Below, piece by piece: positions 45,069 to 53,473 of a stretch of DNA of 64,000 bases. How positions within the stretch are numbered: the first letter of the stretch is position 1; the number at the start of each line of letters is the position of its first letter. Below the pieces are notes generated by a model, which saw nothing but the letters and a program-made list of their open reading frames with translations, had not been told where the DNA came from and ran no database searches. Position numbers and translations under genes: made by a program. The stretch is from Paenibacillus taihuensis (GTDB taxonomy: Bacteria > Bacillota > Bacilli > Paenibacillales > Paenibacillaceae), in the NCBI RefSeq assembly GCF_003386535.1, contig NZ_QTTN01000006.1:1-64000 (forward strand), given 5' to 3'.

Positions 45069-46112
45069 ATGAAATATGTCGATATGGAAGCAGTCGAGTC
45101 TGGCGATGTTCTCGGCAAGACGATCTACGCGGTCAACGGGCAGGTGCTGCTGTCAGCCAATGTCCAGATGACCGTCTATATGATTAGCACGCTCAAACGT
45201 ATCGGCATCACGAATATATATATTAAAGATGCGAGCATGCCGGATATCGAAGAGCAGGAAGAGATTCTGTCGGAAGAGACGAAACGGGCAATTATTAAAC
45301 AGATGTCCGAGACGATGGATGCCATTCGTTCGGGCAAAGACTTCAATTCCCGTTCAGTCAGCCTGGTTATCGACGACTTGCTGGATGACGTCATCCGCAA
45401 CAAGGAAGTTCTCATCCACTTGAACGATATTCGGACGCGCGACAATATGGAGTATCTGCATGCGATGAACGTATGCATGATGTCGACGCTGCTTGGCGTC
45501 GGCATGCATCTGAATCAAATCCAGCTGAAGGAGTTGGCGATCGGCGCTTTGCTGCATGACGTGGGCAAGCCTGATCTTGTGCCTCCTGATGGCGATATTG
45601 AGCCGAAACGCCATACATGGCGGGGGTTCGAGCTGCTGAAGTCGAAACGCGAGTTCAGCCTGCTCATCGCGCATGTAGCGTTCCAGCATCATGAGCACGT
45701 AGACGGCACTGGCGTGCCGCGCGGCTTGAATCGCGAACAAATCCATCTGTATTCCCGCATCGTGGCGGTGACGAACATGTACGACAACTTGCTGCAGACC
45801 GGCGGCGAGTCGGGCGGTCCGCTGCTGCCGCACGAGGCGTGCGAGCGGATGATGGCGATGTCCGGCACGATTCTGGACCATGAGATACTGACGCAGTTCC
45901 TGCGCGCGGTATCGATCTATCCGAACGGCGTATCGGTGAAGCTGTCGACGAAGGAGACCGGCATCGTTGTCGGTCAGCACCGCGGCTTGCCGGGCAGACC
46001 GATCGTCCGTCTCCTCGAGCGCGAGAGCACGCGGGAGAATGATAATGTCGCAAGCCGCGAGATCGATCTCGCGAAGCATACAACGGTGTTTATTGAACAG
46101 GTGCTGGGCTAG
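45069..46112 (+). CDS. HD-GYP-like phosphodiesterase candidate
   Basis: 347 residues. The N-terminal ~60 residues form a DUF3391-like region. The HD pair is in AIGALLHDVGKPDL, and HHEHVDGTGVPRGLNREQIH corresponds to the HHExxDGxGYP block, here with V in place of Y. MYDNLLQTG and HEACERMM follow. It would degrade cyclic di-GMP, although the altered GYP motif makes activity less certain. It could oppose the GGDEF protein at 7932. GGGGGAGAGG precedes the ATG. Confidence 0.88.
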   Translation: MKYVDMEAVESGDVLGKTIYAVNGQVLLSANVQMTVYMISTLKRIGITNIYIKDASMPDIEEQEEILSEETKRAIIKQMSETMDAIRSGKDFNSRSVSLVIDDLLDDVIRNKEVLIHLNDIRTRDNMEYLHAMNVCMMSTLLGVGMHLNQIQLKELAIGALLHDVGKPDLVPPDGDIEPKRHTWRGFELLKSKREFSLLIAHVAFQHHEHVDGTGVPRGLNREQIHLYSRIVAVTNMYDNLLQTGGESGGPLLPHEACERMMAMSGTILDHEILTQFLRAVSIYPNGVSVKLSTKETGIVVGQHRGLPGRPIVRLLERESTRENDNVASREIDLAKHTTVFIEQVLG

Positions 46113-46159
46113 GCTGTCCGTTCGGTGAGGACTTGTCCGGCACAGAGGAGTGAACCGCC

Positions 46160-46465
46160 ATCGCATTCGGAATTAAACGCGAAGAGCTGAACATATGGAA
46201 GAAGCGGGTTGCTGGCGGGGAGATCGCGTTCATCACGCATTACTGGCACGAACCGCGATGGGACGGCATCACAACCGTCACGAAGGTCGGCTGCAGCGAT
46301 GTCGCGAAGCTCGAAGCCTGGTGCCGCAGCCAAGGGCTGGATCCGGCTTATATCCACCGGAGACAGCCGTTCCCGCACTACGATCTCATCGGCCGCAAGC
46401 AGGTCGAGATTTTGCGCCGCGAGGGGTATGAGGAGCAGATCCAGCGATTCAAGCTGGAAGTCTAG
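46160..46465 (+). CDS. Small YneQ-like protein with an apparent ATC start codon
   Basis: A 101-residue frame reads (M)AFGIKREELNIWKKRVA, GGEIAFITHYWHEPRWDGIT, TVTKVGCSDVAKLEAWCRSQ, YIHRRQPFPHYDLIGRKQVE and ends RFKLEV. The protein looks like the small conserved Bacillales protein I recall as YneQ, whose members start MAFGIK. The codon at the Met position is ATC, AGAGGAG lies nine bases before it, and an in-frame TGA at 46151 rules out an upstream start. No ATG, GTG or TTG is available in the N-terminal region. It either uses the rare ATC start or has a recent mutation or base-call error. YneF, another yne-region protein, is encoded nearby. Confidence 0.7.
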   Translation: MAFGIKREELNIWKKRVAGGEIAFITHYWHEPRWDGITTVTKVGCSDVAKLEAWCRSQGLDPAYIHRRQPFPHYDLIGRKQVEILRREGYEEQIQRFKLEV

Positions 46466-46483
46466 CGAGCATTGAATGTATGG

Positions 46484-46526
46484 CAGCACAATGGGGGGCG
46501 AGTCAGTCCGTTGTGCTGTTTTTTTT
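46484..46526 (+). terminator. Terminator after the YneQ-like gene
   Basis: CAGCACAA pairs with TTGTGCTG across a ~19-nt loop and is followed by eight T. Confidence 0.8.
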
Positions 46527-46588
46527 ATGAGGATCGATTGCTCGAATTAGAATAGGTAATGTCTGGTCTGCCTTGGCATCGCGTTAGG

Positions 46589-46775
46589 AATAGATGGAGA
46601 AATCCATGTATTTGCGGCGATTTCACCGCATAGCCCGCGAATATCTGGAAATATCCATCTATTTCGGGGTGATCGAAGCCATGATGGAAGAAACGGCCGA
46701 AATAGAGGGACATTTCCAGTTATTTCGGTCAGAACACTGCAATCGCCCTTGAATAACTGGATATATCCAGTTATT
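46589..46775. repeat. Intergenic repeat array 3: four 24-bp palindromic units
   Basis: Units begin at 46589, 46640, 46701 and 46752, spaced 51, 61 and 51 bp. Each starts AATA, has a central TGGA or GGGA and TCCA, and ends TATT. The last unit is a perfect palindrome: AATAACTGGATA followed by its exact reverse complement. Apart from the terminator, 46466-46962 contains no gene that I can support. Confidence 0.85.
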
Positions 46776-46962
46776 GAAAATTACCGCTGATATTTTCTTC
46801 ACAGCCTGTGGCTCACCAGAATCAGGACTGTTTCATGACTGTTCTATTAAGGTCAGTGATGGACGGGTTGGACCATTCAAAGGTTGTTTGCGAACATGTG
46901 GTCCTACATGATATGATAGGTTGCAATATGAACATTTTCAGACAAGGCCAGGTGAGAGAACG

Positions 46963-47187
46963 ATGTGGACGGCTATAATTTCGATCATTACGCTTATAGT
47001 TGGCGCTGTTGGCGGCTTTTTCGTCGGCGTATACTACTTGCGCAAGCAGTTCGAGAAGATGCAGAACGATCCAGAAATGCTGAAGAAGATGGCGAAGCAA
47101 ATGGGCTACAATTTGAATAATTCTCAAATGCAGAAAGCACAGCAAATGATGAAGAATCAGCAGCAGCGACCTGGGAAGCGGAGATAG
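46963..47187 (+). CDS. yneF: YneF-family small membrane protein (UPF0154)
   Basis: 74 residues. One N-terminal helix (MWTAIISIITLIVGAVGGFF) is followed by YLRKQFEKMQNDPEMLKKMA and KQMGYNLNNSQMQKAQQMMK, the YneF/UPF0154 pattern of helix, KxxP-like segment and Met/Gln-rich tail. Function unknown. ATG 46963 follows AGGTGAGAGAACG; an upstream in-frame ATG would add a non-conserved stretch. Confidence 0.88.
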   Translation: MWTAIISIITLIVGAVGGFFVGVYYLRKQFEKMQNDPEMLKKMAKQMGYNLNNSQMQKAQQMMKNQQQRPGKRR

Positions 47188-47246
47188 TTTCCCTATCCCT
47201 ATCGGTAGCAGGCAAGCTGGTTCATAGAAAGGAGACGATGTGAACA

Positions 47247-47840
47247 ATGGCGGGTAAGAAGGATTACGTCAATTCTCTCGTTTCGGATAATCGGGAAAAA
47301 GTGGAGCATCACATTCGGGAGATTCTACGCTTGATCGGTGAAGATGTCGACCGCGAGGGGCTGCTGGAAACTCCAGCGCGCGTAACGCGGATGTACGAGG
47401 AAATCTTCGCAGGCTACGAGGTAGACCCTCGCGATGTGCTAGGCGTTACGTTCGATGAGCAGCATGAGGAGCTCGTTATCGTACGTGACATTGTTTATTA
47501 CAGCCAGTGCGAGCATCATATGGCGCCATTCTTCGGCAAGGCGCATATCGGCTACATCCCAAGCGGCAAGATCGCGGGACTCAGCAAGCTGGCACGCCTC
47601 GTAGAGGCGGTGTCGCGACGCTTGCAGGTACAAGAGCGCATTACAACGCAGATTGCGGACATTATGGATGAGGTGCTGGATCCGCACGGCGTCATGGTCG
47701 TCGTGGAAGGCGAGCATCTGTGCATGTGCGCACGCGGCGTGAAGAAGCCAGGCAGCAAGACGGTGACGTCGGCTGTACGCGGCGAGTTCCGTACAAGCCC
47801 AGCGCTCCGTTCGGAATTTCTGTCGCTGCTGAAGCAATAG
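47247..47840 (+). CDS. folE: GTP cyclohydrolase I
   Basis: 197 residues. [20 protein letters not shown] carries the zinc Cys and His and the substrate His; [20 protein letters not shown] and [20 protein letters not shown] hold further zinc and active-site residues. Makes dihydroneopterin triphosphate, first step of folate synthesis. Length is usual for bacterial FolE. AAAGGAGACGATG precedes the start, and a terminator follows. Confidence 0.97.
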   Translation: MAGKKDYVNSLVSDNREKVEHHIREILRLIGEDVDREGLLETPARVTRMYEEIFAGYEVDPRDVLGVTFDEQHEELVIVRDIVYYSQCEHHMAPFFGKAHIGYIPSGKIAGLSKLARLVEAVSRRLQVQERITTQIADIMDEVLDPHGVMVVVEGEHLCMCARGVKKPGSKTVTSAVRGEFRTSPALRSEFLSLLKQ

Positions 47841-47869
47841 CTGAACTGGAATAAGGGAAAGAAACAGGA

Positions 47870-47897
47870 AGGGCTCTCCATGCGGAGAGCTCTTTTC
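47870..47897 (+). terminator. folE terminator
   Basis: GGGCTCTCC, loop ATGC, GGAGAGCTC (one G-T pair), then TTTTCTTT. Confidence 0.8.
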
Positions 47898-48083
47898 TTT
47901 ACGTTCTTCTGACTATAGTAGCTGTGGGATTGTCTGTAAAATGTAGCGGTTGCCACAGCGTCTATCTGGCCCCAAAGAAAACATGCTTGTATTCGACAGC
48001 AAAAAGCTCCCCTCGCGGAGAGCCTTCGTTGCAGCATTGCAGCATTGCCACAGTGCCACCGTGAGACATGCTTGGTTAGCTGC

Positions 48084-49133
48084 TTAAGCAGCTTCTGACG
48101 ACTTACGGGCAGCGTCAACCTGGCTTAAGAACAAAGCAGCCCGCTGGATATACTCTTTCGGCTTCGTACGGAACAGCAGCTCGTGAATGCCGCCTTCGAC
48201 GTACCATTCGCGGGAGAGTGAATTATACTGGCTCGCAGCGACCTTCTCGGCCGTTTCAATCGGCGCGATGGCATCCTTGGTGCCGTGCATGATGAAGATC
48301 GGCATCGTGTAATGCGTGCTAAGCACCTGCTTGACCGGCAGCTGGTTGAAGGTTGAACCGGTGAAGAACGGCAGCATCCATTCAATGAGCGGCACGGAAG
48401 GGTAGCGCGGCAAGTCCATGTACTGCTTAATATTATTGTAGAGCGAGTCCGAGCTTGGCAGGAACAAGCTGTCGAGAATCATCGCGTCAATGCTGTCGGT
48501 CGCGTCAGTCTGAAGAGCGGCCTGCAGCGCCGTTCCAGCGCCCATCGAGAAGCCCCAGACGACAACCTCGTCCGCGCCTTGGGAGCGTGCATATTGGACA
48601 GCGGAGAGCAGCTGCTTCGACTCTTCGCGCCCGCCTGTAGCAGGCGTCCGAACGCCAGACGAAGCGTAGCCGTAATCGAACATGAACACATTGTAGTGAA
48701 GGCCATGCAGCAGCGAAGCGAGCTCATACATCGGAACCCATGTTTCTTCGCGGTTCGCGCCGTAGCCGTGACTGAAGACGACCGTCCGGTCTGACGTTAC
48801 GCCAGAAGGAATATACCAGCCGTGCACGGTAGTGCGTCCGCTCTTGCTCGGGAAGGAGACATCGCTGTAGGCGAGCCCTTTGGCCGTTTGCGGATTGGAG
48901 TATAGCGCGGGCACGTACGGATGGGCAATGACCCAAGCGACGTACCCGTGAAAAGCAACGACAGACAGCAGCAGCATGGCAGCAAGCGCCGATATGACAG
49001 CAAGCGCGGCATGCTTGCGGCGAGCACCGGCAGCGACCTGTTCGGTCGGTTGCGGTGCGGGAAGCAGCGGGGGGAGTAAGCCGGGCGTGAAGCCTCCGGC
49101 AGCAGGCAACGATGGTGATAGTGATGTGCTCAT
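48084..49133 (-). CDS. Membrane-anchored alpha/beta hydrolase
   Basis: 349 residues. A Pro-rich N-terminus is followed by one membrane helix (AALAVISALAAMLLLSVVAF), placing the hydrolase domain outside. VVFSHGYGANREETWVPMYE has the oxyanion HG motif, VVWGFSMGAGTALQAALQTD the nucleophile Ser, FIMHGTKDAIAPIETAEK the acid Asp, and EGGIHELLFRTKPKEYI the His. The domain is of the BAAT/DUF-like hydrolase type seen in the YqkD family. The substrate is unknown. GAGGGGGTTCTATC precedes the ATG. It is divergent from the IclR gene, so the operator at 49349 might act on both. Confidence 0.88.
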   Translation of the reverse strand: MSTSLSPSLPAAGGFTPGLLPPLLPAPQPTEQVAAGARRKHAALAVISALAAMLLLSVVAFHGYVAWVIAHPYVPALYSNPQTAKGLAYSDVSFPSKSGRTTVHGWYIPSGVTSDRTVVFSHGYGANREETWVPMYELASLLHGLHYNVFMFDYGYASSGVRTPATGGREESKQLLSAVQYARSQGADEVVVWGFSMGAGTALQAALQTDATDSIDAMILDSLFLPSSDSLYNNIKQYMDLPRYPSVPLIEWMLPFFTGSTFNQLPVKQVLSTHYTMPIFIMHGTKDAIAPIETAEKVAASQYNSLSREWYVEGGIHELLFRTKPKEYIQRAALFLSQVDAARKSSEAA

Positions 49134-49306
49134 GATAGAACCCCCTCGTATGATGGAATAGCATAAAGGTCATGTCAGATGTAAGCGCTTCATTTAGTCC
49201 TCTATACCTATCCTATGGCGCAGCGGCGCAGCCTGTCAATGCGTGTCGATGACTTGTTAAGTTCCTGTAATCTGCCTGTAAAATAAGTCTAAAAATAACC
49301 AATCCC

Positions 49307-49336
49307 TTTACCCGCTGGCCTCAATTAGGCTATACT
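49307..49336 (+). promoter_or_regulatory. Candidate promoter of the iclR-type gene
   Basis: TTTACC (49307-49312) and TATACT (49331-49336) are 18 bp apart. A start site near 49343 would place the operator at 49349 directly downstream. Confidence 0.5.
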
Positions 49337-49348
49337 AGCTGTAACCTA

Positions 49349-49365
49349 GTTTCACTGAGTGAAAC
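49349..49365. promoter_or_regulatory. 17-bp inverted repeat, candidate IclR operator
   Basis: GTTTCACTGAGTGAAAC is a perfect inverted repeat (GTTTCAC, TGA, GTGAAAC) just downstream of a promoter-like sequence and 23 bp before the regulator start. A copy with 15 of 17 identical bases lies upstream of aconitase at 56261. Confidence 0.65.
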
Positions 49366-49388
49366 TTTCGGAAAGAGGGATCGAGCCT

Positions 49389-50135
49389 ATGGCGGAGGAT
49401 GGAAAATCGACCGTGCGCGCCGTCGAACGGGCGCTTGATATATTGCTTTGTTTTACGGTGAAGAAGGAATGGGCGATGACGGAGCTGGCGGAGAATGTCG
49501 GACTGCATAAGAGCACCGTTCACCGGATGCTGAGCACGCTGGAGGAGCGCGGCTTCGTCACGCGCGACCCGGCGTCGGAGCGTTATCGGCTTGGCCTTCG
49601 GATTTGGGAGCTGTCGGCGAATATGTCCGGCGCTGACGATCCGGCTGTAATCGGGCTGCCGGAGATGGAACGTCTGCGCGACATGCTTGGCGAGACGATC
49701 AGTCTGTATCTGCGCGACGGGAACGAGCGTATTCGCATCCAAGCGGTGCAGAGTGTGCAGGCGATCCGCCGCGTCGCGCCGATTGGCGTAAGGCTGCCGC
49801 TCTATGTCGGCGCCTCCAGCAAGGTGCTGATCGCGTTCGAAGAGCCGGCGAAGCGCGAGGAGCTGCTCGAGGATCCGTCCTGGCCGGCGAACTTCGACCG
49901 GCTGCAGTACCGTGAGCAGCTGGAGGAATGGCGCAGCCTCGGCTACGCGACGAGCGTCGAAGAACGCGAGCAGGGAGCTGCGGCAGTTGCCGCGCCGGTC
50001 TTCTCGCGCACGGGCAAGCTTGTTGCAGCACTGTCCGTGTCCGGACCCGCAAACCGGTTCACGCAAGAGATTATGCGCTCGCAAGCGCCGGCTGTCATTG
50101 AAGCTGCGCGCCGCCTGGGCGTCATGCTGAAATAG
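49389..50135 (+). CDS. IclR-family transcriptional regulator
   Basis: 248 residues. The winged helix-turn-helix is at residues 8-65: STVRAVERALDILLCFTVKK, AMTELAENVGLHKSTVHRML and STLEERGFVTRDPASERYRL. The effector domain follows with YVGASSKVLIAFEEP, GYATSVEEREQGAAAVAAPV and GKLVAALSVSGPANRF, as in IclR-type repressors. The start at 49389 follows AGAGGGATCGAGCCT; the ATG at 49359 lies inside the inverted repeat. The effector is unknown, but a shared operator suggests control of aconitase. Confidence 0.93.
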   Translation: MAEDGKSTVRAVERALDILLCFTVKKEWAMTELAENVGLHKSTVHRMLSTLEERGFVTRDPASERYRLGLRIWELSANMSGADDPAVIGLPEMERLRDMLGETISLYLRDGNERIRIQAVQSVQAIRRVAPIGVRLPLYVGASSKVLIAFEEPAKREELLEDPSWPANFDRLQYREQLEEWRSLGYATSVEEREQGAAAVAAPVFSRTGKLVAALSVSGPANRFTQEIMRSQAPAVIEAARRLGVMLK

Positions 50136-50152
50136 ATATTACCTATAAAAGA

Positions 50153-50186
50153 AGTCGCCGGGCAGGTTCTGCCCGGCGACTTTTTT
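50153..50186. terminator. Terminator after the IclR gene
   Basis: AGTCGCCGGGCAG, loop GTT and CTGCCCGGCGACT form a perfect 13-bp stem followed by six T in the plus direction. Confidence 0.9.
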
Positions 50187-50205
50187 ACGTGATGATCTGA
50201 TCGGA

Positions 50206-50577
50206 TTAGCCGGCGAAGATACAGAACGTACCCGGCGAAGTATCCATCCATACACCGATGTAACCGCCTGGAGGTAGGCTCATAATGTCGATGTAGTCTC
50301 CGATGAGAGGCACGGGAGTAGGGCTGCTCGCATTCGGGTTGAAGGAGTTGTTCGTGATCCGAGTATTCGTGAACGTTGCGCCGCCGTTAATCGACCTGGC
50401 TACATACACGTCGAGGAGGGTTTCGGTGACTTGGTTGCTGTAGTAGATGATGTTGACGACGCCTGTCAGCGGATCGACGTCGATGGCGGGGAAGAAGTTC
50501 TGCGTTCCTGCGGGAGCGCCCGTAATGCTGACTGGCGTCGTCCAGCTATTCGTGCCAGGAGGACGCCTCGACATCAA
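50206..50577 (-). pseudogene. 3' remnant of a BNR/sialidase-like surface protein gene
   Basis: The 123-residue frame contains SWTTPVSITG, QNFFPAIDVDPLTGVVNIIY, VYVARSINGGATFTNTRITN and GGYIGVWMDTSPG. These are C-terminal repeats of long sialidase-fold (BNR-repeat) proteins. The frame starts at a Met with no ribosome site, and the upstream 90% of such a protein is absent. It ends abruptly near 50560, where unrelated sequence begins. Read as a truncated relic, not a functional gene. Confidence 0.65.
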
Positions 50578-50863
50578 ATGTGGAATCGCTTGTTCTCATT
50601 GAGGTCTACGTCGTACCTGAGTCGACAATGACGCTGACGCTTGCTTACATCTCCGGCTTTATGCTAGGGGGCTCAGCAGCGACACGCGGGAGTTCTTTAT
50701 CGGCGGCGATATCGCCTACGAGGTTCAACTGAATGTCGTCGGCTTGCTTTACGAGACGGTACTCAGCGTGTTCGGATTGGACGAGTCCGGTAACGTAGTT
50801 GACGGACATCGCGTCCTGCATGAAGAACTCACGCCGATTACAACGCTAAGTACCGCGCTTTAG
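50553..50863 (+). pseudogene. 3' gene fragment with a frameshift, family unknown
   Basis: From about 50553 the plus strand reads EDASTSNVESLVLIEVYVVP and ESTMTLTLAYISGFMLGG. One missing base, probably in the G5 run at 50667-50671, shifts the frame to SSDTREFFIGGDIAYEVQLN and VVGLLYETVLSVFGLDESGN, ending at TAG 50863. There is no start codon with a ribosome site. A hairpin terminator follows at 50891. It abuts the minus-strand BNR relic, so this interval is probably a rearrangement scar. The protein family is not recognised. Confidence 0.5.
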
Positions 50864-50890
50864 CGAATAGTTCGCCAACCCAAGAAGGGG

Positions 50891-50928
50891 GCTTAGGCAG
50901 CGATAATGCTGCCCAAGCTCTCTTTTTC
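50891..50928 (+). terminator. Terminator after the decayed gene fragment
   Basis: GCTTAGGCAGC and GCTGCCCAAGC pair with one mismatch around GATAAT and are followed by TCTCTTTTT. The rest of 50929-51046 is a plain leader. Confidence 0.65.
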
Positions 50929-51046
50929 CATATACATACATTGATTTCCAGTGAAAAGGCGTCCGCCTCGGGGGATAGTCGCACAGGCAAACTCCTGTCA
51001 TGCCAATACAATAGTACTAGGGTGGAGCAGCGGAAGGAGTGACAGT

Positions 51047-52273
51047 ATGGTCGATTTAGGAGTTGTTATGCCTGTATATAAACAGAAGCCGGCTTTCCTG
51101 AAGGCAGCGATGGAATCCGTGCTGGGGCAGACGTTCCAGAAATTCAAGCTGATTATTGTCATCGACGGGGCGCCAGAGATGGAGCCGTTAATCAGACGGC
51201 TCATACAAGGCGACAACCGCGTCCGAGTCGTTTCGCATACCTTCAATCAAGGCGTCGCAACGGCGCTGAATACAGGCTTTGCGCAGCTGTACGGCATGTC
51301 AGGCATTCAATATCTCACTTGGGTATCCAGCGACAACGTGTACTACCCAAGGTTTTTGGAGACGCTGCGGAATGCGCTGGCAAAGGGACCATCCGAGCTT
51401 GGGCTCGTGTACAGCTCCTTTCAATCGATCGATAACGAGGGCAGGCCGCTGAACAGTGAACAGCAGCTGGCTATCCAGCGTCAATATCAATCGCAGCGGA
51501 AGGAAAAGCTGCTTGACACATCCATTGTCGGGGTTTCCTTCATGTACAAGGCAGCTTGCGCGAAGAAAATTGACGGCTACGGGAATGAATCTGTAGAAGA
51601 TTATGATTATTGGCTCCGACTAACCGAGCACTGTGAGATGAAGTACATTCCGGTGGAGCTAATGGATTATCGCGTCAATTCCACGTTCAGTGTATCCGCT
51701 GCGCTGCAAGACACCGCGAGGCACCGCAAGTGGCGGTATGCGTATCATCTGGCGAGACATCAAGCCCGGATGCGCAGAGGTATCTCTCCATCGATTACCG
51801 TGCTGTTGCCTCTGAAGGAATCTGGCGTAAAGGCGATCGAGCGTATCGAGAACCTGTATGAGCAGACCTTCAGTAACTATACATGCTTCATTATCGACCT
51901 ATCGGCGGATATGCGGGTAACAGCAGATCTGTCGACCATTTCGCATCCATCAACGGGCTTCAAATGGTTCCCGCATGTGGACGAAGTGACTGCCTTATTC
52001 CATGCCGTCCAGATGGTACAGACGAAGTACTGCTTCGTGCCTGGCGACCTCTTGTTCAAAGACGTGATGGATCTGACCATTATGCATGAACAGCTGGAGA
52101 AGGCGGATCCAAAGGTGATGTCTAATTATTACACGCACGATCATACGGATATCGGCTATCGGTTCGTCAGCACGTACTCTCCTAAGGAGGGGCTTCATGA
52201 CGAGCTCTTCCGCACACCAAGTCTTGTTGATTATTTGAAAATCCATTATGAAGCGGCGAGAGGTCTGGGATGA
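51047..52273 (+). CDS. Family 2 glycosyltransferase with a degenerate second GT2-like domain
   Basis: 408 residues. VDLGVVMPVYKQKPAFLKAA and FKLIIVIDGAPEMEPLIRRL open a GT2 domain; FNQGVATALNTGF, YLTWVSSDNVYYPRFLETLR and ESVEDYDYWLRLTEHCEMKY give the metal and acceptor motifs. Residues about 255-400 look like a second, decayed GT2 (ITVLLPLKESGVKAIERIEN, YTCFIIDLSADMRV, YCFVPGDLLFKDVMDL). ATG 51047 follows AAGGAGTGACAGT. The stop overlaps the next gene by 4 bp, so the two act together, on an unknown acceptor. Confidence 0.88.
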   Translation: MVDLGVVMPVYKQKPAFLKAAMESVLGQTFQKFKLIIVIDGAPEMEPLIRRLIQGDNRVRVVSHTFNQGVATALNTGFAQLYGMSGIQYLTWVSSDNVYYPRFLETLRNALAKGPSELGLVYSSFQSIDNEGRPLNSEQQLAIQRQYQSQRKEKLLDTSIVGVSFMYKAACAKKIDGYGNESVEDYDYWLRLTEHCEMKYIPVELMDYRVNSTFSVSAALQDTARHRKWRYAYHLARHQARMRRGISPSITVLLPLKESGVKAIERIENLYEQTFSNYTCFIIDLSADMRVTADLSTISHPSTGFKWFPHVDEVTALFHAVQMVQTKYCFVPGDLLFKDVMDLTIMHEQLEKADPKVMSNYYTHDHTDIGYRFVSTYSPKEGLHDELFRTPSLVDYLKIHYEAARGLG

Positions 52274-53358
52274 AGATACTGTTCACATTCTACAATCCAA
52301 GCGGCGGTATGGAGACACTCAATCGGATTCGGTGCAAGGCGCTGGCGCAAGTCGGGGTAGAGTGTCATCTGCTCTACAACTACGATGGCGAAGGGCGCAA
52401 GAACATTAAAGATATTCCGACCTTCGTATCGAATGATGAAGCGGAAATCGGGCGGCATGTGACGCGACAAGGGTATGATGCGATCATCGTCTGTACCGAT
52501 GTACTGATGCTGCTTAACATTCGAAAGGCGGGTTATAAAGGGCATATCGTATTCGAAATTCAAGGTCTCGGCACGATACAGACGGCGAACGCTGTGCTGA
52601 AGGATATTTCGGAGCGGGTCGTACAGAACGCGGATGCTTTGCTCTATCCGAAGACGAATCATCTGCAGGAACTGCTGACCAAGTATATGAACGAAATCCC
52701 TCACTTCTCCTTCGACGATCCGCTGGATACGGAAGGATTCGGCTACAGCGCCTATCCGCCGAAGCCATTCCCGATCATCGGGTGGGTGGGACGAATCGAG
52801 GCGAACAAGAACTGGCGCGAGTTTCTGCTCATCGGCTCGAGACTGCTGAACAAATTCCCGGACCTCTACTTGTGGATTTTCGGGGATGCCACACTGAACG
52901 ACCCGGCCGAGAAGGAGCACTTCGACAGATGGGTGCACGGGCTGCAGCTGCAAGATAGACTCATTGCCTACTCCAACATCCCTCATGAGCAAATTGCAGA
53001 CTACTTCTCCGTTATCGGCGACTCGGGAGGGCTGCTGTGCTCCACCTCTATTCTGGAAGGGTTCGGTTATGCCGTCGCGGAAGCGATGCTCTGCCGCTGC
53101 CCTGTCCTGACCACGGATTCTGACGGTATTCGCAGATTCCTGATCCATAATGTGACCGGCAAGCTGTACGCGCGCGGTAATCTGGATCAGGCCGTCAAGG
53201 AAGCGGAGTCGCTCATGCGAGATGCGCCGCTGCGCAAATCGATTCGCAAGAATGCAGAGCGGCACATGAAGCTGCACTTCTCCGCTGATAAATACACCAC
53301 GAATTTTATGAGGATGCTGGGAAGCTTGGCGAAGGTGAAGCCGAAAGCCGAAGCCTGA
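52270..53358 (+). CDS. Family 4 glycosyltransferase
   Basis: 362 residues. KILFTFYNPSGGMETLNRIR starts the GT-B fold with its GG loop; FPIIGWVGRIEANKNWREFL opens the nucleotide-sugar half, and LEGFGYAVAEAMLCRCPVLT is the E-x7-E region typical of GT4. RDAPLRKSIRKNAERHMKLH closes it. It overlaps the upstream GT2 gene by ATGA, implying translational coupling. Sugar and acceptor are unknown. The pair is distant from the main glycan island and has more GC-rich codons. Confidence 0.9.
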   Translation: MKILFTFYNPSGGMETLNRIRCKALAQVGVECHLLYNYDGEGRKNIKDIPTFVSNDEAEIGRHVTRQGYDAIIVCTDVLMLLNIRKAGYKGHIVFEIQGLGTIQTANAVLKDISERVVQNADALLYPKTNHLQELLTKYMNEIPHFSFDDPLDTEGFGYSAYPPKPFPIIGWVGRIEANKNWREFLLIGSRLLNKFPDLYLWIFGDATLNDPAEKEHFDRWVHGLQLQDRLIAYSNIPHEQIADYFSVIGDSGGLLCSTSILEGFGYAVAEAMLCRCPVLTTDSDGIRRFLIHNVTGKLYARGNLDQAVKEAESLMRDAPLRKSIRKNAERHMKLHFSADKYTTNFMRMLGSLAKVKPKAEA

Positions 53359-53421
53359 GCAGCATATTTGAACATATAACGTGCAAACGGCGGCGGTATT
53401 AAGGCTAACGTTTTCGCGGAG

Positions 53422-53454
53422 AAAAAAAGCGGGCCTCCTAGTGGAGACCCGCTT
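53422..53454 (-). terminator. Aconitase terminator
   Basis: GCGGGCCTCC, loop TAGT and GGAGACCCGC form a 10-bp stem with one mismatch. Seven T follow in the minus direction. Confidence 0.85.
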
Positions 53455-53473
53455 GATGCGTTTCATGAGAATC

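Noticed and set aside
46209-46475. 88-codon and 78-codon frames overlapping the YneQ-like gene
   Set aside because: They have ATG starts but give non-conserved Ser/Arg-rich products; the third frame with ATC start has the conserved protein and the ribosome site.
384-46775. CRISPR array
   Set aside because: The ~51-bp repeats are too few and too degenerate, there are no conserved spacers, and no cas genes are present.
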